Positions 1 through 8,824 of a stretch of DNA of 64,000 nucleotides are shown here, piece by piece. The translations under genes and the position numbers were made by a program. This DNA comes from Teredinibacter sp. KSP-S5-2. GTDB lineage: Bacteria; Pseudomonadota; Gammaproteobacteria; Pseudomonadales; Cellvibrionaceae. How positions within the stretch are numbered: position 1 is the first letter of the stretch; the number at the start of each line of letters is the position of its first letter. The DNA lies in the NCBI RefSeq assembly GCF_032773895.1, contig NZ_CP120416.1, positions 1,176,001 through 1,240,000 of the forward strand. Reading direction: 5' to 3'. The notes under the pieces were generated by a model, which was not told where the DNA came from, searched no databases, and saw only the letters and a list, made by a program, of their open reading frames with translations.

Positions 1-2
1 TT

Positions 3-737
3 AGCGTTGAGATGTTTGTATACCATATTTTTTTCTTTACGCTTTTGGTAAAAGGATTTGGGCGGGGTGCTATTTGGTTGTTACTAATAGCCACGATGTT
101 TTATCTGTTTTGGGTGGCGAGTGCATGGCCAATAGATGAAGTTAAGCGAGGTTTATACAATTTTTTTCTTGGAGCTTCGCTTTACCCTGTGTACAAAAAA
201 TTTCAGGCATTGAATTTAGACTACAAACTAGCAAGTTTTCTGGAATTAATTGCCCTGGTATGTGTTGTGAATATTGTTGTATATCAAGGAAATTATTACG
301 TCCGAAATACAATTGCTACAGTCATATTTGGTTTTTCAATTCTTGTCTTTTGTTTCGAGCGAGGCGTAGTTTCAAAAATCCTGATTAAGCCATTTTTTGT
401 TCGCCTCGGAGAATTGTCATACTCAATATATATGATTCATGCCGCGCTTTTATTTTGTGTTACCTCGGTATTGATGGTTTGTCAGAAATTTCTGGTTGTG
501 GAGTTTGCTCCGATAATCGAAGGAAAGAGAGTCTTGGATTTAGGGAGTGAAAGCCTGAACAACATACTTGTTTTGGTTATCGTGTTATTAGTGGTGTGGT
601 GTTCCAGATTGACTTATAAGTACATTGAAAAGCCTGGCCAGCAACTCGGGCGACAGTGTATCCAAATGTTTACTGATACGGATAATAATAAAAAAATTAA
701 GGCGTGGGGTAGTTTGACGCCGAAAAGTAAATACTAA
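3..737 (+). CDS. Acyltransferase 3 family membrane protein, C-terminal part (cut by window edge)
   Basis: The frame is open to the left edge (the codons before the ATG at 12 are sense), so this is probably the C-terminal two thirds of an OafA/YrhL-type membrane acyltransferase. These proteins O-acylate surface sugars. Several hydrophobic segments are visible, with the family's typical late motif GELSYSIYMIHAALLF near residues 130-150 and the closing YIEKPG near residue 208, as in the last helices of acyltransferase 3 proteins. The catalytic N-terminal His/Arg region lies outside the window. It sits upstream of glycan polymerisation genes on the same strand, which fits modification of the same polysaccharide. 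The short hydrophilic tail after YIEKP is ordinary. Confidence 0.8.
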   Translation, partial: SVEMFVYHIFFFTLLVKGFGRGAIWLLLIATMFYLFWVASAWPIDEVKRGLYNFFLGASLYPVYKKFQALNLDYKLASFLELIALVCVVNIVVYQGNYYVRNTIATVIFGFSILVFCFERGVVSKILIKPFFVRLGELSYSIYMIHAALLFCVTSVLMVCQKFLVVEFAPIIEGKRVLDLGSESLNNILVLVIVLLVVWCSRLTYKYIEKPGQQLGRQCIQMFTDTDNNKKIKAWGSLTPKSKY

Positions 738-980
738 TTTCTCGAAGTTTCAATTCTCTAATGTGAACTGCGTAGGTAATTTAGGAGGAGAGATTTAACT
801 GTTTTATTTAATATATCCAATAGATGTATTAAGTATGAGGCCAGTGTCAGGATGTTCTGGTTTTTCATTAAAAGGAATAAAAGTTGTTCACTACCGGCTG
901 ATTGTTGGCTTATGTGGACAAAATAAAAACAAATATAAATGAAATAATTATTTTTTAGTAGCTTCTTTGAGGTGGCAGGT
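738..980. other. Intergenic stretch inside the polysaccharide locus
   Basis: AT-rich gap of about 240 bases between the acyltransferase and the initiating glycosyltransferase. It carries a strong Shine-Dalgarno-like AGGAGGAG at 783-790 with no usable start codon behind it. No clear terminator hairpin was found. A promoter for the next genes may lie here but I cannot point to convincing -35/-10 boxes. Confidence 0.4.
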
Positions 981-2048
981 ATGAACGAAGGTATGAATAG
1001 TATTACTCCAATACTGCTCTATTCGGTTGCTTTACTACTAAGTTTTTTTGTAACGCTGGTATTGGTTCCGCAAGCAAAAAAAATTGCGGAGTATGTTGGT
1101 GCAATAGATACGCCAAACCATCGCCGGGTAAACACCGAGTGTGTGCCCAGCATGGGTGGGGTGGCCATGTTTGCAGGGTTTATTATTTCTCTATTGGCTG
1201 TGGCAGTTTTTTCGCTAAAGTTTGACTTGTTTAAACTTGACTATGTTCGCGAGTTAAGTGTCTTAATCGTTGGTTGTCTGGCGATTGTCGGCTTGGGTGT
1301 GATTGATGACTCTATTGGCGTAAAAGCACATCTGAAGCTTATGATCCATTTGGGGATCGGTTTGTATACAGCTTGTATGGGGCTAAAGGTCGATTCCATA
1401 TATATTCCTTTTATGCAGGAAGTCCAGCTTGGTGTGTTTTCCATTCCAATCACCGTCTTATGGATTGTTCTTGTTGTCAATGCAATTAATTTTATAGATG
1501 GTTTGGATGGCCTGGCGGCCGGAATTGTATTCCTTACCTCGTTGTTTATTATTTATTACGGAGTTAAAAACGGCCATTTTTTACTAGGATTAGTTTACTC
1601 TGGCCTTCTCGGTTCTCTTATTGGGTTCCTCTTTTTTAATTTCAATCCCGCAAAGCTTTTTATGGGAGATTCCGGTGCCTTCTTCTTGGGTTATATCATT
1701 GCGACCGGGGCTTTGGTTCAGGAAGGTGGGACAGTTGAAACAAATATATGGGTTCCTGTTCTTGCTCTTGGTTTACCTATTCTGGATTTTTTGACCGCCG
1801 TTGCACGACGTATATTGAATAAATCCTATTTTGTTCCCGATAAAGACCATATTCATCACAAGCTGCTAAAGAAGGGGCTATCACATAAGACTGTCGTACT
1901 GTTTATGTACTGCATTTCGGTTATTTTTGGTATGGCAGCGTTAATTGTCTCAAATGGAAAAGCTTATGAAGTTTTTCCAACGATTGCTTTTCTTGGGTGT
2001 TTTGTCCTCATATTTTTGAATATGTTGGATATTTTTAAAAAAACCTAG
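981..2048 (+). CDS. WecA/MraY-family polyprenyl-phosphate sugar-1-phosphate transferase
   Basis: Integral membrane transferase that moves a HexNAc-1-phosphate from a UDP-sugar to undecaprenyl phosphate, the first membrane step of O-antigen or exopolysaccharide assembly. Family signatures are all present: PNHRR near residue 30, GVIDDSIGVKAHLK near 110-123 (Asp pair), NAINFIDGLDGLAAG near 162-176, FMGDSGAFFLGY near 222-233 and the loop DKDHIHHKLL near 288. About ten membrane helices and roughly 355 residues are usual for WecA/TagO. The longest frame begins with GTG at 972, but GAGGTGG at 969-975 sits eight bases before the ATG at 981, so 981 is preferred. WecA-like substrate choice (GlcNAc) is likely but not proven. 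Confidence 0.9.
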   Translation: MNEGMNSITPILLYSVALLLSFFVTLVLVPQAKKIAEYVGAIDTPNHRRVNTECVPSMGGVAMFAGFIISLLAVAVFSLKFDLFKLDYVRELSVLIVGCLAIVGLGVIDDSIGVKAHLKLMIHLGIGLYTACMGLKVDSIYIPFMQEVQLGVFSIPITVLWIVLVVNAINFIDGLDGLAAGIVFLTSLFIIYYGVKNGHFLLGLVYSGLLGSLIGFLFFNFNPAKLFMGDSGAFFLGYIIATGALVQEGGTVETNIWVPVLALGLPILDFLTAVARRILNKSYFVPDKDHIHHKLLKKGLSHKTVVLFMYCISVIFGMAALIVSNGKAYEVFPTIAFLGCFVLIFLNMLDIFKKT

Positions 2049-2068
2049 ATAAATAAAATGAGACGGTA

Positions 2069-3934
2069 ATGAAAAATCTTTCCATTAAAAACGGAACGGT
2101 TGCAATAGAATACTTCGTAATGATGTTTCTAATAGTGGGAATCATTATAGGTAATCGTCCGTTTGTTCAAATAGGATTCAAAGACTTATATGTCTTTGAG
2201 TTTCTGGTTGCAACGATTGCTGCTTTTACTGCAGTGAAATTGTTTATTTTAAGCGCGGATCGGGATTTTAAAGAATATGTATTGAATGAACGATTTTCGC
2301 CATTTTATGTTCTGCTTGCCTATGGTGTGTTCCAGCTTCTAGTGGGAGAACACTCGGTATTGGCAATTAGGCAAAGCATGATGTTGTTCTACTCTGGTCT
2401 GGTATTCGTTTTTATCCTGGTCTTTTCCGATCTGGAGAGGCTTAAGGCCAGCCTGATGTTGCTGCTCATTCCATCTGTTGTACTTATTGCTGGGAAGCTT
2501 ATCTATTACAAGTCGACCGGGGTGTACTACGATATAGAACCGGACAGGGTTATGCATAACGAAGTTGATACGATTGCTGTGCCTATTGCATGTATTGGAC
2601 TGATTCTTTTTGCCAAAGAACTGGTAAACAGATATGGGCGTTTTGTTTTCTTTTGTTTGTGTATTTTGGCATTGATTGCCTTGGCGCTGCCTTTTAAACG
2701 TACTTCCTTTATAGGTTTGCTTGCCGTTGGTGTGGCGATGTTAACCACGCCAATGTCCAGAGGCCTCATCGGTCAAGTCAAGAAACCGCTGTTGCTTCTC
2801 CTCATCGTTGCTGCTGTGGCGTTACTTTCTGCGTTCTTTTTTTCTTCGACATTTCATGAGTATATGACTAGTTTTGTTGTGAAAAAAATGGACATCGTCA
2901 ATGAGGGTAATGCATCTTGGCGTTGGTTGGCCTGGAAATCTGCCTTTGATCGTTTTCTTGAATCACCCTGGATCGGAATAGGTTACGGTCAAAGAATTCT
3001 TACTCAAACCGTTTGGTTAGTGGACACGGATGATCCACACAATTCGTATCTGGCGTTTATGGCAAGACACGGCATTCTTGGAGTGATAATTTTTTCTGCA
3101 ATTATTAAATCCACTTTTTCTCGATATCTATTTTTTATTCATTCCTATCGAAACCATGAAGTTGGAAAGATAGCTCTGTTTGGTTATCTCGGTTTTGTGT
3201 TTTGTCTAGTATATCCAATTTTTAATGTTATGCTGGAGAGTCAGCATCAAGCTGTTTTCTTCTGGTTTTTTCTGGCAATGCCTTATGTGTTGGAAAGGAT
3301 TTGCATTGGGAAAAGTACTGACTACCAAGAACGAAAACGAGGTATTTTTCTAGTAAACAGTGTATTTATTTTATGGTTGATAATGTATGGACTACTTATT
3401 GTATCACCTTTGAATATCACCAAAGAAATTGATATTTATTCACCAGAAGCGCAAGGGCAAATGCCAGTACCGTTAATTTCAAACTTGGTTCCCATCTCCG
3501 AAAACCCTTATAAAGAATATCATTATGATTTTGAGGCAGTCGTGGCAGAGCAATATGAGGATGGTATCTATCTTTTTCTTGAAGATCAGAAAGGACACCA
3601 CTCGTCCCTGATTTGGGTGCTGCCAAGGTTATCGAAAAACTATCGAATTGATAATCTGGATGAGTACTACTTTGTTCTAGAGTTGGAGGAACCATCTGAC
3701 TATAGATTAAGTTTTACCGTCGCAGATCGCTTTGGTCATATCGATGAGGTGAGTTTTGATCGAGGAGAAAAAGTGTACAAAATTCCTCTTGCTGCATTCA
3801 ACGAAGACGTTCTGATGGAAAGTAAACTGGAAGTAATGTTTGCCATGAATTTTTTCCCGGATGCCAAAAAAGGGGAGATGAAAATTCAGCGGTTACGTAT
3901 TCTTCGTGATTCTAGCGAAGGGTTCGATTCCTGA
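2069..3934 (+). CDS. O-antigen ligase/polymerase-like membrane protein with C-terminal beta-rich domain
   Basis: Polytopic protein of the Wzy/WaaL class (Wzy_C, O-antigen ligase), which joins or polymerises lipid-linked glycans on the periplasmic face. About ten helices span residues 15-415. Diagnostic pieces are HNEVDTIAVPIA, FKRTSFIG, WRWLAWKSAFDRFLESPWIGIGYG and DDPHNSYLAFMARHGILG, the last holding the conserved loop His. A further helix at about 424-445 is followed by a 170-residue soluble tail (450-621) that WaaL proteins normally lack. The tail contains SLIWVLP near 511 and matches modules in the paralogue two genes downstream. The gene starts 20 bases after the initiating transferase and is followed 38 bases later by a GT4 gene, so one operon is likely. 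Ligase and polymerase cannot be told apart from sequence alone. Confidence 0.8.
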   Translation: MKNLSIKNGTVAIEYFVMMFLIVGIIIGNRPFVQIGFKDLYVFEFLVATIAAFTAVKLFILSADRDFKEYVLNERFSPFYVLLAYGVFQLLVGEHSVLAIRQSMMLFYSGLVFVFILVFSDLERLKASLMLLLIPSVVLIAGKLIYYKSTGVYYDIEPDRVMHNEVDTIAVPIACIGLILFAKELVNRYGRFVFFCLCILALIALALPFKRTSFIGLLAVGVAMLTTPMSRGLIGQVKKPLLLLLIVAAVALLSAFFFSSTFHEYMTSFVVKKMDIVNEGNASWRWLAWKSAFDRFLESPWIGIGYGQRILTQTVWLVDTDDPHNSYLAFMARHGILGVIIFSAIIKSTFSRYLFFIHSYRNHEVGKIALFGYLGFVFCLVYPIFNVMLESQHQAVFFWFFLAMPYVLERICIGKSTDYQERKRGIFLVNSVFILWLIMYGLLIVSPLNITKEIDIYSPEAQGQMPVPLISNLVPISENPYKEYHYDFEAVVAEQYEDGIYLFLEDQKGHHSSLIWVLPRLSKNYRIDNLDEYYFVLELEEPSDYRLSFTVADRFGHIDEVSFDRGEKVYKIPLAAFNEDVLMESKLEVMFAMNFFPDAKKGEMKIQRLRILRDSSEGFDS

Positions 3935-3972
3935 GAGGCTGGTTTGACTGGCTATCCGCCGAGGATTATATA

Positions 3973-5079
3973 ATGAAAAAAATAAAAATTGCCGTCATTG
4001 GCTTAAGGGGTTTTCCTAGTGTGCAAGGCGGAATTGAAACACATTGTGAAAATCTTTATCCACGGTTGGTGGATCTAGGGTATGAGGTCACTGCTTACGG
4101 TCGAAAGCACTATATAGGTAACAAACCGTATCATTTTGGTGGTGTTAACCTTGTTCCTGTTTCCTGTCCAAATCATGCTTTTTTTGAAACAATTATTTAT
4201 ACATTTTTTGCGCTTATTAAAGCCTTTAGGTATAAGCCGGATATTATTCACTTTCATGCAATGGGGCCGTCTTTGTTTGTCCCAATTTGTCGACTGCTGG
4301 GGTATAAAGTGGTCTCAACTCATCATGGCTTGAATTATCTGGATGATAAGTGGAACACGCTGGCGAAATGGTTTCTTCGTCTGGGGGAAAAGCATATGGC
4401 TATGGCGAATTGTGTAATATCTGTCTCAAATGTTATTAGTGCAATGATGCGCGATCGATACAATGCAAAAGTTGTTCGTATACCTAATGGCATAAATCTA
4501 CAAGAAAAGTCTGCCGGAAATGATTACCTGAAGAAATGGTTGTTGATTGGAGAAAAATACGTTGTCTATATAGGGCGTTTTGCACCCATAAAACGTCCCG
4601 ATTTTCTTCTGGAGGCTTTTGCGAAAGTTGGCAGGGATGTAAAGCTGGTACTAATCGGTGATAGTGATTGTCGGGATAGCTATTCCGATCATGTTAAATC
4701 CCTGGCTCAACAAACCAAAAATGTAATACCTACTGGTTACTTAAAAGGAGAGGAGCTTCAGCAGTTACTAGCTGGAGCTGAATGCCTGATTTTGCCATCG
4801 ATACACGAAGGCTTTTCAATCGTTTTATTGGAGGCCTTAGTATATGGCGTCCCCTGTCTTGTGAGTGATACAGCAACGAGGGAGATTGAACATCCGATAA
4901 TTCGATATTTCAAAGGAAATGATATGGACGATTTGGTGGGCAAGATAGAAAAGTTTGAAAATAAAGTTACCGAATCCGAAAAGAAATCGGCTAAAGAGTA
5001 TCTATTAAAAACATTTGATTGGGCGTCGATAACCCAGTCAACTTCTCAAGTTTATCAAAATGTGATGGGGTGGGAATAA
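3973..5079 (+). CDS. Glycosyltransferase family 4
   Basis: GT-B fold cytoplasmic glycosyltransferase adding a sugar from a nucleotide donor to the growing lipid-linked glycan. The N-terminal glycine-rich loop AVIGLRGFPSVQGGIETH (residues 7-24) is typical of the group that includes rhamnosyl- and other O-antigen transferases. YVVYIGRFAPIKRPDFLLEAF (near 197) and LPSIHEGFSIVLLEALVYGVPCLVSD (near 274) are the GT4 donor-site motifs, including the E-x7-E pair. GAGGA at 3961-3965, seven bases before ATG 3973, supports this start. The stop overlaps the next gene's start by one base, implying translational coupling with the second ligase-like gene. Confidence 0.88.
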   Translation: MKKIKIAVIGLRGFPSVQGGIETHCENLYPRLVDLGYEVTAYGRKHYIGNKPYHFGGVNLVPVSCPNHAFFETIIYTFFALIKAFRYKPDIIHFHAMGPSLFVPICRLLGYKVVSTHHGLNYLDDKWNTLAKWFLRLGEKHMAMANCVISVSNVISAMMRDRYNAKVVRIPNGINLQEKSAGNDYLKKWLLIGEKYVVYIGRFAPIKRPDFLLEAFAKVGRDVKLVLIGDSDCRDSYSDHVKSLAQQTKNVIPTGYLKGEELQQLLAGAECLILPSIHEGFSIVLLEALVYGVPCLVSDTATREIEHPIIRYFKGNDMDDLVGKIEKFENKVTESEKKSAKEYLLKTFDWASITQSTSQVYQNVMGWE

Positions 5080-7901
5080 TGAATAATATAAACCCAGAAC
5101 AAAATTTAAATCTGTCCTCTGAACCGGGTGTGCCCATAGAGTATGGCGGGTCTAATCGATTTGCATGGTTTGATTCGATGCTGAATAAAGAAAACGTTAT
5201 TTGGTATACCACTTTTATTTTTATCGTCACATTGTCGTTGTTTAATATACATGTTAAAGAAGTGTATGTTAATAATGTCTCGTTAGAAGTGTTTTTTACT
5301 TCAATCTTGAGCGTGGGATGTGTATATCTTCTTTTTGTTTCTAATGCTCATCGATCCCATCTGTGGAGCATAGTGTCGTCGGAAAAGATATTTTTCTTGT
5401 GTCTTGTTTCTTTTTTTGTCTTTGGGCTGGTCAGTTTTGTATCTCGCTTTAACGACAGCTACTTGATGTTGGATCAGATATCGATCACGCTAAATGTTGT
5501 TTGGGTGGCGATTTTTACCTTGTTTTTGTGTAAGCAGGAGCGGTTACACTTTTTTCTATTTTTCTTTTGTGTATTTGTTTCTGCAGTAAACGGGATGAAA
5601 ATTCTGGGGTATTATTTTTTAGGCGAAAATTACAATGGCGAAGTGTTTCGTGTGTTTCACAATGAAACAGATGTAATTCTAGCTGGCTTGTGTCTGTTGG
5701 GGTTATGGGTTTGTCACAACGTTATCAAGCAAAGAAGTAAGTTGATTTGGTTTGTGTTGTGTTGTGCGAATGCGTTTATATTGGCTATCAGTGTGAAACG
5801 CTCTGCGTTTGCCTCCGTATTTGTAATACTGTTGATTTACCATGTGTTTTCAAGACGCAATGCTTCATCAAAAAAAGACGACTTGTTTTTCTGGTTGTCC
5901 TGTTTGGTCGTAGCGGTGTTTGTTGTAAGCTACTTTTTTCCGGATTTGTTTGTTTACTTGTCAAATAAGACAGATATTGCAAACGAATCGGGGGCTGCTT
6001 GGCGATGGCAGGCATGGAGTTCGGCGTGGACACTCTTCCAGGAAAACTGGTTGTTCGGGATTGGTATTGATCGTTTTCCGTTAGCGTCACACATCGATAG
6101 CTCCAACCCTATATACGTCCATAATTCTTTTTTGGCTGTTTTGGTGCATTATGGCCTGGTGGGCGGAATATTATTATTTCTATGCATATTTTTAAGCTTG
6201 AGTAAGCAGATAAAGAATATAAAACGATCAAAAAATGAAGTGGATCGTCAAATACATATATTTATTTTGTGCGCTCAAATATTTATTCTGTTGTTTTCCA
6301 GTTTTAACTATGTGTTAGAAAATCTTTACCAGGGAATATTTTTCTGGTTTTTCATGTCTGCTCCCTTTCTTCAATTTGGTTTCTCCGATTCAACTGGTTC
6401 AAACGGTCGATCGGTAAATTATACCAATCTGAATAAGCTATTCTTGGTTCTACTTGCGGTATTTCTAGTTAGTTCGGTGGCGTCAACGAGGAAGCTGAAC
6501 AATCTTGTGATGTTTGATAGCTTGAAGAACGGACGATTACCTTTTGTTGTTGCGGATAGTGGTAATGGTGTTCAGGAGCTTACCTATAGTGATATCGCGA
6601 AACTGGATTCAACCGGTCTGGAGATTGTTCCTCTGTTTAAGAATAGTCAACTTGTAGAGTCTGAGTGGGTTTCGTTGATATGGGTAGTTCCCGATTATTT
6701 GTTCAAGCAGGATAAGGATGCAATCGACTATGCGATAACAATGGAGGTTGAGGGTGTGCTGCCTATTGGAACGGATTTTAGTTTAACCGGTGGCGAAAAT
6801 GAATCGGTATCCCTGATAGATATAGGTTCCGAAAAAAATATTTATCAGTTTCCTCTGAGTTTACTTGGTGGAAAATCAAAGCTTCTAAAAAATGGCGTTT
6901 CTTTCTCGATAAACCTTCCTCATGAGGAGACATTTGAATCCTTTAAAATTAAGACCATTCGTTTAGTCGATATTGGAGATGTACGGAATAAGGGTGAAAT
7001 ATTCGATCGAGACGGATTAAACCAGAAACCAAGCATAACAGATGAGTCCTACAGAATTATACAGATTGACAACCGCCCAATAGGAATGAAGGTTGATTTA
7101 TCTGATATTCAGGAACTTAAGTATGCTGAGCTGGTATGGCAGATACCGCCAAGTAGTCAGAAGCTACTTACACCCGAAAGTGATATGGAGGTTCGTGTGG
7201 AATTTACGGGTAGTATTCCGTGGGGGCTGGGTCTTTCGCTGGGCGGTGAAAACGGTTTTGGTGATGTTGTCTATAGCTCTGAAAATATTGGTCATAGTTT
7301 GATATTTTCTTTAAGAGATATGTATGACTTTTCGGATATTGCGCAACGTTTAAGGTTAGTTATTCACGACGGTATTGAGCAGGACAGTTTTTATATAAAA
7401 CGGATTAGTCTCGAGCCGGTAAGAAGAAATGTGTTCGATGTGCATCACATGGATAAAATGCCGAGCAATGCGTATCAGGAAGGGCTGGACCCTATCAAAT
7501 TTGAAAGGACTGATGTTGGTTTATTGGTCAGGTCTGTTCAGGTTTTTCCTGGCTGGTCGGTGTTCGATTTGCCACTTCGTCTTGATATGGCAATTAAAAA
7601 ACTGGAAACCTTTTACTTAATTGTTGATATGAGTTATTCGCAATCGATTAAGCCGGAATTTAACCTTATTTATCGGATCGACGATGATTACCGCTTTTTT
7701 GGAGTTGGTGTCGATTATTGTCAGAATAGGGTGATTGTGCCGCTATCTAGCATTATTCGGGAAAACCCCGATATTAATCTGGAAAATATTGTTTCGTTGC
7801 AGTTTGATATGCCCTCGACTGAGCATGATATGGCGTTAACTATCCGAGGTGTGACTCTTGAAAAGTATCCTTCAGTATGTAAAAGAGGTATAGAACTATG
7901 A
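5079..7901 (+). CDS. Second O-antigen ligase-like protein with three C-terminal beta-rich modules
   Basis: Paralogue of the gene at 2069. The N-terminal ~465 residues form a Wzy/WaaL-type membrane domain with HNETDVILAGL, VKRSAFASV, WRWQAWSSAW...WLFGIGIDRF and YVHNSFLAVLVHYGLVGG, matching the paralogue motif for motif. The remaining ~475 residues are soluble and appear to hold three related modules (about 485-625, 640-785, 795-940), each with a strand like SLIWVVP, AELVWQIP or ETFYLIVD in the middle. The paralogue carries one such module. At 940 residues it is far longer than typical ligases. The frame opens at TTG 5019, but ATG 5079 overlaps the preceding stop (TAATG) and has GGGGTGGGA upstream, so 5079 is used. 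The module's binding partner is unknown. Confidence 0.78.
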   Translation: MNNINPEQNLNLSSEPGVPIEYGGSNRFAWFDSMLNKENVIWYTTFIFIVTLSLFNIHVKEVYVNNVSLEVFFTSILSVGCVYLLFVSNAHRSHLWSIVSSEKIFFLCLVSFFVFGLVSFVSRFNDSYLMLDQISITLNVVWVAIFTLFLCKQERLHFFLFFFCVFVSAVNGMKILGYYFLGENYNGEVFRVFHNETDVILAGLCLLGLWVCHNVIKQRSKLIWFVLCCANAFILAISVKRSAFASVFVILLIYHVFSRRNASSKKDDLFFWLSCLVVAVFVVSYFFPDLFVYLSNKTDIANESGAAWRWQAWSSAWTLFQENWLFGIGIDRFPLASHIDSSNPIYVHNSFLAVLVHYGLVGGILLFLCIFLSLSKQIKNIKRSKNEVDRQIHIFILCAQIFILLFSSFNYVLENLYQGIFFWFFMSAPFLQFGFSDSTGSNGRSVNYTNLNKLFLVLLAVFLVSSVASTRKLNNLVMFDSLKNGRLPFVVADSGNGVQELTYSDIAKLDSTGLEIVPLFKNSQLVESEWVSLIWVVPDYLFKQDKDAIDYAITMEVEGVLPIGTDFSLTGGENESVSLIDIGSEKNIYQFPLSLLGGKSKLLKNGVSFSINLPHEETFESFKIKTIRLVDIGDVRNKGEIFDRDGLNQKPSITDESYRIIQIDNRPIGMKVDLSDIQELKYAELVWQIPPSSQKLLTPESDMEVRVEFTGSIPWGLGLSLGGENGFGDVVYSSENIGHSLIFSLRDMYDFSDIAQRLRLVIHDGIEQDSFYIKRISLEPVRRNVFDVHHMDKMPSNAYQEGLDPIKFERTDVGLLVRSVQVFPGWSVFDLPLRLDMAIKKLETFYLIVDMSYSQSIKPEFNLIYRIDDDYRFFGVGVDYCQNRVIVPLSSIIRENPDINLENIVSLQFDMPSTEHDMALTIRGVTLEKYPSVCKRGIEL

Positions 7902-8824
7902 TGAAAAGAATAGGGAAGTATTTCTATCAGTTTGCTGGCGTTGGCTTACTTTTGTGGTTGATTTGGGGGATAGGTATCAATGCTATTTGGGATGCCGTAA
8001 GCAATGTGTCAGTGACCTCTCTGGTATTGTTATGCTTTATTGGAGTGTTGTCTCTTTGTCTTCGCATGATCAAAGTTTCCTTGCTTAACTCTAATCTTAC
8101 ATGGCGTGACAGTTCAGAGATTGCCTTAATTTCTCGTATAGGTGCGCAGATATCTATGTTTTTATCTATCGCGCCGGTCGCTCAGAAACGCTTCAGACAG
8201 GCAAGCGTTCTAAACGGTTTACTTGTCGATAGAGTGTTGGAAGTCCTGGCAACACTCGTTATAGCATTGTTATTTTCTCTTCTTCTTATCTTTAAGCATG
8301 ATTGGATAGGAGTTTTTTCTGCTATTTTTTCCTTTCAGATCATTGTTTTTTTTCTTTTTCTTCGAGTGAAAATTCGTAAATTCTCAAGATTTAATATTGT
8401 GCATAAAATTGTTGAACAATTGGATAGGTTTACGTCGACCTTCTTGAAGGAGAAAAAACTATTGCTCCGGTTGTCCGCCTTAACGTTTGTGGCAACTTTA
8501 TGTGATTTCTTATGCGTTTTTATTGTGTTTGGTGCGCTTGGAGTAGAGTTTCATTTTGGCTACATACCCATTATTTGGGCTGTTTCGTCAACTGTTGGAA
8601 TGATTACATTTCTTAATGTGGGGCCGTCCGAAATTTCCTGGGTTTATCTATTTACCACTCTGGTTAACGTGTCATCGGTTTACACGTCAGCAATGATATT
8701 GATAACGCGATTTTTTGATATCGTGGTTCTGTTAATGACCTACATTGGAATTGCAATAGTAAAATCATTGTCTGAAGAAAGAATTAAACCTGTGTTGACG
8801 TCACCGAGTGACAACGGGATTTAG
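7898..8824 (+). CDS. YbhN/AglD-like integral membrane protein (lysylphosphatidylglycerol synthase TM family)
   Basis: Eight or nine predicted helices over 308 residues. The pattern, with a conserved basic/aromatic stretch near LRMIKVSLLNSNLTW (residues 48-62), IAPVAQKRFRQASVLNGLLVDRVLEV (about 90-115) and a late LNVGPSEISWVYLFTTLV segment (about 244-261), fits the UPF0104 / LPG-synthase TM superfamily. Such proteins are often found in polysaccharide loci and are suspected lipid-carrier transporters. The ATG at 7898 overlaps the previous stop (ATGATG context) and GAGGT at 7885-7889 is well placed, so it is translationally coupled to the ligase-like gene. Its 3' end overlaps the convergent deacetylase gene by 24 bases. 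The exact role is not established. Confidence 0.65.
   Translation: MMKRIGKYFYQFAGVGLLLWLIWGIGINAIWDAVSNVSVTSLVLLCFIGVLSLCLRMIKVSLLNSNLTWRDSSEIALISRIGAQISMFLSIAPVAQKRFRQASVLNGLLVDRVLEVLATLVIALLFSLLLIFKHDWIGVFSAIFSFQIIVFFLFLRVKIRKFSRFNIVHKIVEQLDRFTSTFLKEKKLLLRLSALTFVATLCDFLCVFIVFGALGVEFHFGYIPIIWAVSSTVGMITFLNVGPSEISWVYLFTTLVNVSSVYTSAMILITRFFDIVVLLMTYIGIAIVKSLSEERIKPVLTSPSDNGI

Noticed and set aside
783-790. Strong Shine-Dalgarno-like AGGAGGAG
   Set aside because: No start codon at a proper distance; nearest ATG frames stop at once.
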